This document shows positions 1 through 6,261 of a DNA stretch of 6,337 nt, piece after piece. The notes under the pieces are model-generated. The model saw nothing but the letters and a program-made list of their open reading frames with translations, ran no database searches and was not told the origin of the DNA. Origin of the DNA: JANNSW01 sp031431235 (GTDB lineage: Bacteria; Pseudomonadota; Alphaproteobacteria; Rhizobiales; Hyphomicrobiaceae). The number at the start of each line of letters is the position of its first letter. Position 1 is the stretch's first letter. Location of the stretch: positions 1 through 6,337 of the forward strand of contig JANPDA010000313.1 in NCBI GenBank assembly GCA_031431235.1. Direction: 5' to 3'. The position numbers and the translations under genes are program-made.

Positions 1-158
1 TCGCGACGGGCTTCCGCCCCGATTTCAACAGCTTCGGCGGCCCGATGGTCGCCGTGCAGGAGAACATGGCGAAGTTGTCGCCGGAGGACCGCGCTGCGAT
101 CGCAACTTATCTCAAGTCCTTGCCGGCGATTGCCAATCCGAAGCCGAAGAAGAAATAG
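1..158 (+). CDS. C-terminal part of a class I c-type cytochrome (5' end outside window)
   Basis: The reading frame enters from the left edge (first whole codon at base 3) and ends at TAG 156-158, giving about 51 residues. The visible protein has the usual tail of a small soluble cytochrome c. It contains a Gly-Gly-Pro-Met segment, whose Met could be the distal haem ligand, then a helix of the type NMAKLSPEDRAAIATYLKSL. That last helix, with 'Leu-Ser-Pro-Glu-Asp...Ala-Tyr-Leu-Lys-Ser-Leu-Pro', is the hallmark C-terminal helix of the family. The CXXCH motif and any signal peptide would lie upstream and cannot be seen. The protein ends in a short basic tail, NPKPKKK. By family it should be a periplasmic electron carrier or the cytochrome subunit of a dehydrogenase, but the partner is unknown. 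It lies 236 bp before another haem protein on the same strand, so a functional link is possible but not shown. Confidence 0.8.
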   Translation, partial: ATGFRPDFNSFGGPMVAVQENMAKLSPEDRAAIATYLKSLPAIANPKPKKK

Positions 159-394
159 CCGGCCGCCTTTCGGCGCCGCACGGCATGCTCGCATCAGCAG
201 GCACGCGTGCGATGCAGCAGTCGTTTACCGTGTTTCTTCGGTGCAAAGGCCGGCGGAGGCACTTTTCAAGCTCTGGAAATTATCGTTTGCAACAAAATAT
301 CGTGCGTAACGAGCGTTCCCGCGAGCGCATGTTCAACCAACATTCAGCACCGGAGCATCAGTACGATCCGGGCTGAGAACGAGAGGGCTGGGAG
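159..394 (+). other. Intergenic gap between the two cytochrome genes
   Basis: These 236 bases contain no convincing gene; the short open frames here lack coding character. The first bases after the upstream stop can form only a 4-bp GC stem without a T run, so I do not call a terminator. An AT-richer patch at about 262-310 stands out from the GC-rich surroundings and is the likeliest place for a promoter of the downstream 814-residue gene. However, I cannot find a well-spaced -35/-10 pair, so no promoter is called. The gap length suggests the downstream gene may have its own transcription start. Confidence 0.4.
381..394 (+). promoter_or_regulatory. Purine-rich ribosome binding region for the 814-residue cytochrome
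   Basis: Two Shine-Dalgarno-like runs lie here. GAGAGGG at 381-387 is seven bases before the ATG at 395, and GGGAG at 390-394 is six bases before a second in-frame ATG at 401. Both starts are well served and differ by only two residues (Met-Arg-Met), so the choice does not affect the signal peptide. I use 395, but 401 is equally credible. Confidence 0.5.
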
Positions 395-2839
395 ATGCGC
401 ATGACACCTGGACACACCGAGCTTGCTCTACGACGCCTGGCGGCGTGCGTGTTTCTGCTCGCGCTGACGTGTGGCGCGGGTCCCGCCCCAATCGGCGCGC
501 GGGCCGAGGAGCAGCCGGCAGCCGAGGCGGCCGCGCAGGCTCCCACGACCGAGACGGCGCCCAAGCCGGACAGCGCAACCACCGCTCCCGCTGCCGCTGC
601 CGGGACTGCTGCTCCGGCTGGGTCGACACCCGACAATCCCGCAACCGCCGCTGCCGACCCCGTGGCGATCCCGTTGCCGGCCGATCCGGTCGCGCTGAAG
701 GCGTTCCAGGCGCTCGAGAAAAACTGTTCTCGCTGCCACCAGGACGGACGACTGAACCGGCTGCGGCCCGCCAAAAACTTCGGCAACATCCTGCATCTCG
801 ACGAGATCGCGGCCGACCCCAACCTCATACGACCCGGCAATCCGGATGCCTCACGCCTCTACAAGCAGATCGTGAAGAAGGAGATGCCCTACGACACCTA
901 CTATGAGTTCACCGGTGCCGAGCCGAGCGCGGACGAGGTGAGCGCCATCCGGGATTGGATCGCTTCCCTCGGCGCTACGCAAACGGCCGCTTGCCAGGGC
1001 CGCGCCACCATCGGCAACGAGCAGATCGTCAACGCCATCGCCGCCGACCTGCAAGCTCAGCCCGATCATCGCATCGCGGGGCTGCGCTACGTCACGCTCG
1101 CCAACCTCTACAACGCCTGCATCAGCGACGACCAGCTCGCGGTCGATCGCCAGGCGGTGATCAAGCTGCTCAATAGCCTCTCGAGCAACTCCGACGCGCT
1201 GCGGCTGGCAACGGTCGACAAAGCGCAAACGATCATCCGCTTCCATCTCGACGATCTGGCCTGGGACGCGCTCAAATGGGAGAAGCTGCTGGCTGTCTAT
1301 CCCTATGCAGCCAAGCCCGACGTCGAGCTGTTCGATTTCGTTGCGAGCGCGACCAAGACCGAGCTGCCCTTCGTGCGCGGCGACTGGCTGGCCTTCGCGG
1401 CCGCGCGCCCGCCCCTCTATCATGACCTGCTCGGCCTGCCGAAATCGTTCGGCGAGCTGCAGAAGTCGCTCGAGCTCTCGATCGAGGAAAACCTGAAGAA
1501 GTTTCTCGCCAAGCGCGCTGGCTTCCAGATCTCGGGCGTCTCGCGCAACAATCGCCTGATCGAGCGCCATACGATCAAGACCGGAGTGCTCTGGACCTCC
1601 TACGATTTCGCCGGCAACCAGAACCGCCAGAGCCTGTTCGAGCACCCGCTCGGCCCTGACGGCGACAATGCCTTCCAGCACGATGGTGGCGAGACGATCT
1701 ACTCGCTCCCCAACGGCTTCAACGCCTATTACCTGAGCACGGCGAAGGGCGATCGGCTCGACACCGGGCCGACCAACATTGTCCAGGACACGACGCAGAA
1801 GGACCTGTCGGTGACCAACGGCATCTCGTGCATGGGCTGCCACGACCAGGGTTTCCGCAAGGCCAAGGACGAGATCCGCGCCCACGTGGCGGCTGACCGG
1901 ACCTTTTCGAAAGCGGTGCGTGATGCGGTCGATGCGCTCTATCCCCCGCACGCGGAGATGGATGGGCTGATCGACCAGGACACCAAGCGCTTCCGCGACG
2001 CTCTGCAGCAAGCCGGGCTCGAGCCCGATGCCAAGATCGGCGGCGTCGAGATGATCAATGCCCTCTCCAAGCAGTACGAGAAGGACGTCAATCTGGCGTT
2101 CGCCGCCGCCGAGTTCGGGATCACGGGCGAGGATTTCGTGGCTCGTCTGGCGGGCGCCGGCGGCGAGATCTTCCGCCTGCAGCGCCGGCTCGAGCAGGGC
2201 ACGGTGCCGCGCGACACCTTCGAGGTCGCGTTCAAGGAGCTGTTGGCCAAAGTCACCGACGATACGTTCGCCGTGGCCCAGGGTGTCGGCAAGGCCGAGG
2301 CGATTGGCGCCAAGAGCGAGGATTCCGCGCTCTCGCGGGATTTCGAGCTGGCACTTTTCTCCGACAAATCGGCCTACGTGGTGGGCGACCTCGCGGTGTT
2401 CACGGTCTCGACCAAAAAAGACTGCAACCTCACCCTCATCAACGTCGATGCGGCTGGTCAGGGTACGGTGATCTTCCCCAACGACTTCCAGCGCAAGAAC
2501 CTGATCGAGGCCGGCGAGGAGCTGAAATTCCCAGGCGCCGGCGCGCCTTTCCAGTTCCGCCTGAAAGACAAGGGGACAGAAGCGGTGATTGCCGCCTGCA
2601 ACGCTTCGGGCAAGGAAGTCGACGGCATCAAGCACGATTTCAAGAAGCAGCAGTTGACCGAGCTCGGCGAGTATCGCTCGTTCGTCACCCGCAAGATCGA
2701 GGTCGAGCAAGCGACGGCCGGCAAGCCCAAGAAGAAGTCCGGTGAGAAGACGGCAACCGAGGAGGCCGCGGCGACGGGCAAGGTCTCGGCCAAGGGTGAC
2801 GTGCTTGCCCGCACCGCAATCAAGTTCGAGGTCGAGTGA
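395..2839 (+). CDS. Exported two-haem c-type cytochrome protein with C-terminal DUF4384-like domain
   Basis: This 814-residue protein has no characterised function that I recognise. It starts with a Sec-type signal peptide: Arg13-Arg14, a hydrophobic stretch about 15-30, and a likely cut after Ala-Arg-Ala37. A disordered Ala/Pro/Thr linker follows (about 38-97). Residues about 100-195 form a small cytochrome domain with haem motif C111-S-R-C114-H115. Its 'RPGNPDASRLYKQI...MP...IRDWIASLGA' pattern resembles planctomycete-type cytochrome domains (PSCyt1), and Met164 is a candidate distal ligand. Residues about 200-475 are a long region rich in Trp, Tyr and His with no known domain name. They lead into a second haem motif, C479-M-G-C482-H483. 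Residues about 500-640 look helical. Residues about 648-735 look like DUF4384, a beta-rich domain (FELALFSDKSAYVVGDLAVF, then Leu/Ile/Val strands and a 'VIFPNDF' turn). A Lys/Glu/Ala-rich tail ends the protein. Expected location is the periplasm, with a redox or sensing role as inference only. Confidence 0.8.
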   Translation: MRMTPGHTELALRRLAACVFLLALTCGAGPAPIGARAEEQPAAEAAAQAPTTETAPKPDSATTAPAAAAGTAAPAGSTPDNPATAAADPVAIPLPADPVALKAFQALEKNCSRCHQDGRLNRLRPAKNFGNILHLDEIAADPNLIRPGNPDASRLYKQIVKKEMPYDTYYEFTGAEPSADEVSAIRDWIASLGATQTAACQGRATIGNEQIVNAIAADLQAQPDHRIAGLRYVTLANLYNACISDDQLAVDRQAVIKLLNSLSSNSDALRLATVDKAQTIIRFHLDDLAWDALKWEKLLAVYPYAAKPDVELFDFVASATKTELPFVRGDWLAFAAARPPLYHDLLGLPKSFGELQKSLELSIEENLKKFLAKRAGFQISGVSRNNRLIERHTIKTGVLWTSYDFAGNQNRQSLFEHPLGPDGDNAFQHDGGETIYSLPNGFNAYYLSTAKGDRLDTGPTNIVQDTTQKDLSVTNGISCMGCHDQGFRKAKDEIRAHVAADRTFSKAVRDAVDALYPPHAEMDGLIDQDTKRFRDALQQAGLEPDAKIGGVEMINALSKQYEKDVNLAFAAAEFGITGEDFVARLAGAGGEIFRLQRRLEQGTVPRDTFEVAFKELLAKVTDDTFAVAQGVGKAEAIGAKSEDSALSRDFELALFSDKSAYVVGDLAVFTVSTKKDCNLTLINVDAAGQGTVIFPNDFQRKNLIEAGEELKFPGAGAPFQFRLKDKGTEAVIAACNASGKEVDGIKHDFKKQQLTELGEYRSFVTRKIEVEQATAGKPKKKSGEKTATEEAAATGKVSAKGDVLARTAIKFEVE

Positions 2840-2863
2840 TGGTTGCGGACAGGCTCGTTTTTT

Positions 2864-2920
2864 CCTTCTCCCCCTGCGCGGGAGAAGGTGGCCGACCGCA
2901 GGCCGGCCGGATGAGGGGGG
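2864..2920. repeat. Intergenic hairpin repeat of a common alphaproteobacterial type
   Basis: A perfect 9-bp inverted repeat, CCTTCTCCC (2864-2872) and GGGAGAAGG (2880-2888), encloses a 7-base loop. It is followed by GGCCG/CGGCC arms (2890-2894 and 2904-2908) and then GGATGAGGG. The order 'GGGAGAAGGTGGCC...GGCCGGATGAGGG' matches, from memory, a repeat seen between many genes in Rhizobiales and other proteobacteria. It lies in the 87-bp gap between the convergent stop codons at 2839 and 2927, so it may help end or protect both transcripts. It is not a standard intrinsic terminator. The only T run (2858-2863) is before the hairpin on the plus strand, and on the minus strand the hairpin is followed by A residues. 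Confidence 0.6.
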
Positions 2921-2926
2921 GCAAAC

Positions 2927-4057
2927 TCAGAGCTCGAGCGCCGCCAGCGTCCGCTCGGTGACGAGGCGGACGTCGAACTGCTGCTCCACCTTCCTGCGGC
3001 TCGCACGCGCCATGGCGGGGATCAGGTCCGGCCGCTTCAGGAAGAATTCCATCGCTTCCGCGAGCTTGACGGCATCGCCGACCGGTACCAGCAGGCCGGT
3101 TGCCGGTTGATCGACGGTGTCACGGCAACCATTGGTGTCGGTCGTGATGATCGGGCGCCCGACCGCCATCGCTTCGAGCACCGTGCGTGGCATGCCCTCG
3201 CGATAGGAGGGCAGCACGTAGACATGGCATTCGGCAAGCTGCTCGCGAATGTCGCTGCGCGGCCCCAGATACTCGACCGTGCCCGCATGGCGCTCGATCT
3301 CGGCGAGCGGGAAGCCTGCTGGGCCCTGCTCGGGCGGGCCAATCAGGCGGAAGCGTGCCGTCCCGCTGCGGCCGCGCACGGCTGCTGCCGCCTCGCAATA
3401 CTCCGCGATCCCCTTGTAGCGCACGAGCCGCGCGATCATCAGGAAGGTGAGGCCTTCCGCCAGTGGTGGTAGCGGCGCCTCGCGAAAGGCGCCCAGATCG
3501 ACGCCCGAGCCGCCGACCACGTGGCGTGCAACCCGCGCCGGGATCACGCCGAGCCGCTCCAGATCCTGCCGGTCGTCGTGGTTGTGGAAGATCGCGGCGT
3601 GACTTGCCCGGAAGGCCAGCCGGTAGAGCCAGGTGGTGGCGAGCCGCACCGCCCTGACCTTCAGTCCGCCGCCCGCCTGAAAGGCGTAGCCGAGGCCCGT
3701 CAGCATCGGCACGATGCGCGGCACACCCACCTTGCCCGCCGCGATCGCGCTGTAGATCGCGGCCTTCGGCGTATAGCCCGTCACCACGTCCGGCTCGAAG
3801 CGCTCGAAAATCGTTCTGAGTGCTCGAACGGATTTCAGGTCGAAGAGGGGATTGAGCCCGGTGCGCTGCAGCGGATAGCTCGCGGCCACGACCCCCAGCC
3901 GGGCGAGCGCCGCCGTGGTTGCCCCATCGTGATCGGGCGCGAGCGCGAGCACCTCGTGACCGCGGCGGCGGATCTCGGCGATCAGGTCGCCGCGGAAATT
4001 GAGGAGCGAAGGCGCGTAGGATGCAACGATCGCAACTTTTTTGGCTCGGGGAGGCAT
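2927..4057 (-). CDS. GT-B family 4 glycosyltransferase, surface polysaccharide or glycoconjugate assembly
   Basis: This 376-residue protein (start at 4057) should transfer a sugar from a nucleotide-sugar donor to a lipid-linked glycan at the inner face of the cytoplasmic membrane. The N-terminal Rossmann half starts with KKVAIVASYAPSLLNFRGDL. It carries 'YTPKAAIYSAIAAGKVGVPRIVPMLTGLGYAF' (about 95-126, written here as a pattern), a signature of PglA-like transferases that act after a WbpM/PglF-type dehydratase. The C-terminal donor half shows GGSGVDLGAF (182-191), Arg210 and Lys215 in ARLVRYKG for the diphosphate, and the EX7E pair Glu287/Glu295 in SYREGMPRTVLEAMAVGRP. An in-frame ATG at 4111 would add 18 residues, but these are encoded wholly by the palindromic element at 4060-4136. 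Family members start near the VAIVA strand, so I choose 4057. Donor and acceptor cannot be read from sequence. It follows the dehydratase gene on the same strand with a 175-bp gap. Confidence 0.85.
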   Translation of the reverse strand: MPPRAKKVAIVASYAPSLLNFRGDLIAEIRRRGHEVLALAPDHDGATTAALARLGVVAASYPLQRTGLNPLFDLKSVRALRTIFERFEPDVVTGYTPKAAIYSAIAAGKVGVPRIVPMLTGLGYAFQAGGGLKVRAVRLATTWLYRLAFRASHAAIFHNHDDRQDLERLGVIPARVARHVVGGSGVDLGAFREAPLPPLAEGLTFLMIARLVRYKGIAEYCEAAAAVRGRSGTARFRLIGPPEQGPAGFPLAEIERHAGTVEYLGPRSDIREQLAECHVYVLPSYREGMPRTVLEAMAVGRPIITTDTNGCRDTVDQPATGLLVPVGDAVKLAEAMEFFLKRPDLIPAMARASRRKVEQQFDVRLVTERTLAALEL

Positions 4058-4059
4058 CG

Positions 4060-4136
4060 CTAGTGGTCCAAATCCGACATTTGCATCCGCTCGCAGCACA
4101 CCTCCGAGCAAATGTCGGATTTATCAGGACCGCTAG
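4060..4136. repeat. Palindromic element A (77 bp, CTAG-ended, MITE-like)
   Basis: An outer 10-bp stem (4060-4069 with 4127-4136, one mismatch) and a perfect 15-bp inner stem (4070-4084 with 4108-4122) enclose a 23-base loop (4085-4107). The right arm carries four extra bases, ATCA (4123-4126), which make an asymmetric bulge. Both ends are CTAG. The element sits two bases before the glycosyltransferase start codon and encodes no protein of its own. Its arms match elements B and C in layout. I infer a small non-autonomous mobile element; a structured regulatory RNA is the other possibility. Confidence 0.8.
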
Positions 4137-4149
4137 CAACTTTATGATT

Positions 4150-4228
4150 CTAGTGGAGCTTTTTAATTGGACATTTGAGCACGAGCCTAACGGCAACCGG
4201 GACTCGAATGTCAAATTCGCTCCACTGG
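4150..4228. repeat. Palindromic element B (79 bp, MITE-like, inverted relative to A)
   Basis: The outer arms are CTAGTGGAGC (4150-4159) and GCTCCACTGG (4219-4228), 9 of 10 paired. The inner arms at 4165-4179 and 4203-4217 pair at 13 of 15 positions around a 23-base loop. Five T residues (4160-4164) on the left face a single C (4218) on the right, so the long arm is on the left, opposite to A and C. Read from its right end, its short arm matches the short arm of A at 17 of 25 positions without gaps. The right terminus is CTGG rather than CTAG, so this copy looks more decayed. It starts 13 bp after A and ends four bases from the dehydratase stop codon. Confidence 0.75.
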
Positions 4229-4232
4229 ACGC

Positions 4233-6218
4233 TCAGTGCAGCATGCGGCGGTTCTGGTCGTCGGCCAGCGCATCGGCCTTTACCGGCAGATGACGGGTCT
4301 CGGGCGTGTAGCCCTCGACGGTGCGGCTGAGGACAGCGTGGATCGCCTCGATGTGGCCCAGCGTCAGCGCCGCCTGCAAGGCTTGCAGCTCGCGCTCGAC
4401 CTCGACCATGGTCTTGGCCGGCTCCCAGCTCCGCATGATGCGCGGATGCGGCGTGGTGGTGGTGTTCTCGCCGATCAGCAGCTCCTCGGCGAGCTTCTCG
4501 CCATGCCTGAGGCCCGTGTACTTGATGGCAATGTCGCCCTTGGGATTGGCCTCGTCCTTGACCTCGAGCCCCATCAGGCGGATCATCGAGCGGGCAAGGT
4601 CGTCGATCTTGACCGGCTCGGCCATGTCGAGCACGAACACCTCCCCGCCCTTGCCCATGGCGCCCGCCTGGATCACCAGCTCGGCGGCCTCGGGGATCGA
4701 CATGAAATAGCGCATGACGTCGGGGTGGGTGACCGTCACCGGCCCGCCCTCCTGGATCTGCCGGCGGAACAGCTTGACGACGCTGCCGGAGGAATCGAGC
4801 ACATTGCCGAAGCGCACCATCGTGAACACGGTCTTCGTGCCCGGCTCGGCGGCGAGCGCCTGCAGCACCAGCTCGGCCAAGCGCTTGGACGCACCCATGA
4901 TGTTGGTCGGGTGCACCGCTTTGTCGGTGGAGACCAGCACGAAGCGCTCGACGCCGAGATCGCGGGCGGCTTCGGCGGCAATGCGGGTGCCGAACGTATT
5001 GTTGCGGATGCCCACCACCGGATTGTGCTCGACCATCGGCACGTGCTTGTAGGCTGCCGCATGGAACACGGTCTCGATGGCGTGGTCGGCGATGGTGCGG
5101 CGCATCAGGGCTTCATCCAGCACCGAGCCGAGCACCGCGATGATCTGGGGGGCCGGCTTGCCGCTTTTGGGGAGAGCCGCGAGCGCGTCGACCAGCTCGG
5201 CCTCGATCTGGTAGAGTGCGGCTTCCGACACGTCGAGCAGCACCAGCCGGCGGGGCATGCGCTTGAGGATCTGGCGCGTCAGCTCTGAGCCGATCGAGCC
5301 GCCCGCACCCGTCACCAGCACCGACTTGCCCTTCAGATTGCGCTCGAGCAGCACCGGATCGGGCGGCACGGCATCGCGCCCGAGCAGATCATCGCCCGTG
5401 ATCTCGCGCAGATCGCTGACCTCGACCCGGCCGGTCGCGATGTCGGCGATCGCCGGCAGCGTCTTGACGGCCGTGCCATAGACCTCCAGCCGCTTCAGGA
5501 TGGTGCGGCGGCGGCGGCGCGTGGCCTCCGGGATGGCGAGGATGATCTCGTCCACCCGCTCGCGCTGGACGAGCTTGCCGATTTTGAGCGGGCGGTAAAC
5601 CTTGAGGCCGGCGACCATCTGCCCCCACAGGGTGCGGTTCTCGTCGATGAAGCCGATCGGGCGATAGTGGGCGCTGAGCCGCAGCGCCTGCACCAGCTGC
5701 ACGCCGGTCGTGCCCGCCCCATAGATCAACACGTTGCGGCGCTTCGAATCGAACCGGGCGGGCGTCGCATAGGGCACCCCGCTCAGCACGAAGCCCGCGA
5801 CCTGCCGGCTCGCCCAGACGAGGGCCGCCGACAACACGGCATAGATGATGATCGCCGAGCGCGGCAGCACGCCCTTGACGCCAGACATCACGACGATCAG
5901 CGACCAGATGACGACCGCGAGCCCGACCGCGAGGAAGATCCGGGTCGCACCCTGGGGGCCGATATAGCGCGTGACGAGGCGATAGAGGCCCATCCGGTAG
6001 AAGGTGCAGATCCCGATGGCGGGTGCGGCGAGCAGCACTGCGGCGAACTCGAGCGTCGGCGGGACATAGATCTCGGACAGGCGCAGCGAGAATCCGGCCC
6101 ATAGCGATAGCGAGAGGATGAGGAAGTCGTTGGCGACCAGCAGTGCCCGCTTGGGGTAGCGCGGCAGCTCGATCAGCCGCTCGCGCCAGCTCGGCAGGGT
6201 CGCACTCGGCTTCTGCAT
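4233..6218 (-). CDS. Membrane-bound NDP-sugar 4,6-dehydratase of the WbpM/PglF/CapD family
   Basis: This 661-residue protein matches the usual length of large membrane-anchored dehydratases, which convert UDP-GlcNAc to UDP-2-acetamido-2,6-dideoxy-4-keto-hexose. That product is the precursor of bacillosamine, QuiNAc or FucNAc. Four membrane helices lie at about 25-45, 57-75, 92-111 and 121-143. A first nucleotide-binding fold with GAGTTG (167-172) spans about 160-230, and its function is unclear in the family. The catalytic SDR domain begins near 298 with VLVTGAGGSIGSELTRQ (GXXGXXG at 304-310) and Asp329 after the second strand. It has HAAAYKHVPMVEHNP at 386-400 and VSTDKAV (429-435). The catalytic pair is Met441/Lys445 in NIMGASK; Met in place of the usual SDR Tyr is typical of this family. 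Near the end comes GLRHGEKLAEELL (569-581). The start at 6218 has GAGGGA nine bases upstream. The gene precedes the glycosyltransferase and probably shares its transcript. Confidence 0.93.
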   Translation of the reverse strand: MQKPSATLPSWRERLIELPRYPKRALLVANDFLILSLSLWAGFSLRLSEIYVPPTLEFAAVLLAAPAIGICTFYRMGLYRLVTRYIGPQGATRIFLAVGLAVVIWSLIVVMSGVKGVLPRSAIIIYAVLSAALVWASRQVAGFVLSGVPYATPARFDSKRRNVLIYGAGTTGVQLVQALRLSAHYRPIGFIDENRTLWGQMVAGLKVYRPLKIGKLVQRERVDEIILAIPEATRRRRRTILKRLEVYGTAVKTLPAIADIATGRVEVSDLREITGDDLLGRDAVPPDPVLLERNLKGKSVLVTGAGGSIGSELTRQILKRMPRRLVLLDVSEAALYQIEAELVDALAALPKSGKPAPQIIAVLGSVLDEALMRRTIADHAIETVFHAAAYKHVPMVEHNPVVGIRNNTFGTRIAAEAARDLGVERFVLVSTDKAVHPTNIMGASKRLAELVLQALAAEPGTKTVFTMVRFGNVLDSSGSVVKLFRRQIQEGGPVTVTHPDVMRYFMSIPEAAELVIQAGAMGKGGEVFVLDMAEPVKIDDLARSMIRLMGLEVKDEANPKGDIAIKYTGLRHGEKLAEELLIGENTTTTPHPRIMRSWEPAKTMVEVERELQALQAALTLGHIEAIHAVLSRTVEGYTPETRHLPVKADALADDQNRRMLH

Positions 6219-6227
6219 GCGCGATCA

Positions 6228-6233
6228 TCCCTC
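6228..6233 (-). promoter_or_regulatory. Ribosome binding site of the dehydratase gene
   Basis: On the minus strand GAGGGA lies nine bases before the ATG at 6218, a good spacing that supports this start. The 43 bases between the start codon and element C (6219-6261) are GC-rich and show no -10 box, so the promoter probably lies within element C or beyond the window. Confidence 0.65.
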
Positions 6234-6261
6234 GACGCGGTTCGGCGGTTCGCAGTGCATG

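Noticed and set aside
185..404. Small open frames of 63 and 65 residues in the gap before the large cytochrome
   Set aside because: They overlap in different frames, lack ribosome binding sites and show no protein-like composition.
455..475. Lipoprotein signal (Cys26 in the large cytochrome)
   Set aside because: The residues before Cys26 are Ala-Leu-Thr, which do not fit a lipobox, and a good ordinary cleavage site follows at Ala37.
851..2710. Long antisense open frame (619 residues) across the large cytochrome gene
   Set aside because: GC-rich coding DNA often leaves the opposite strand open. The product has no recognisable domain, while the sense frame has a signal peptide, two CXXCH motifs and a family-like domain.
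2857..2888. Intrinsic terminator at the CCTTCTCCC/GGGAGAAGG hairpin
   Set aside because: The T run precedes the hairpin on the plus strand, and on the minus strand the hairpin is followed by A residues, so neither direction has hairpin-then-T order.
4060..4228. Integron attC sites
   Set aside because: The bulged imperfect palindromes recall attC, but the ends are CTAGTG-like, with no GTTRRRY/RYYYAAC boxes, and there is no integrase or cassette arrangement.
4060..4228. CRISPR-like repeats
   Set aside because: There are only two units here, in opposite orientation and differing in sequence, with no regular spacers or cas genes.
4236..5288. Plus-strand open frame of 350 residues over the dehydratase
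   Set aside because: It is the shadow of the dehydratase gene. Its product is an Asp/His/Arg-rich string without domain features.
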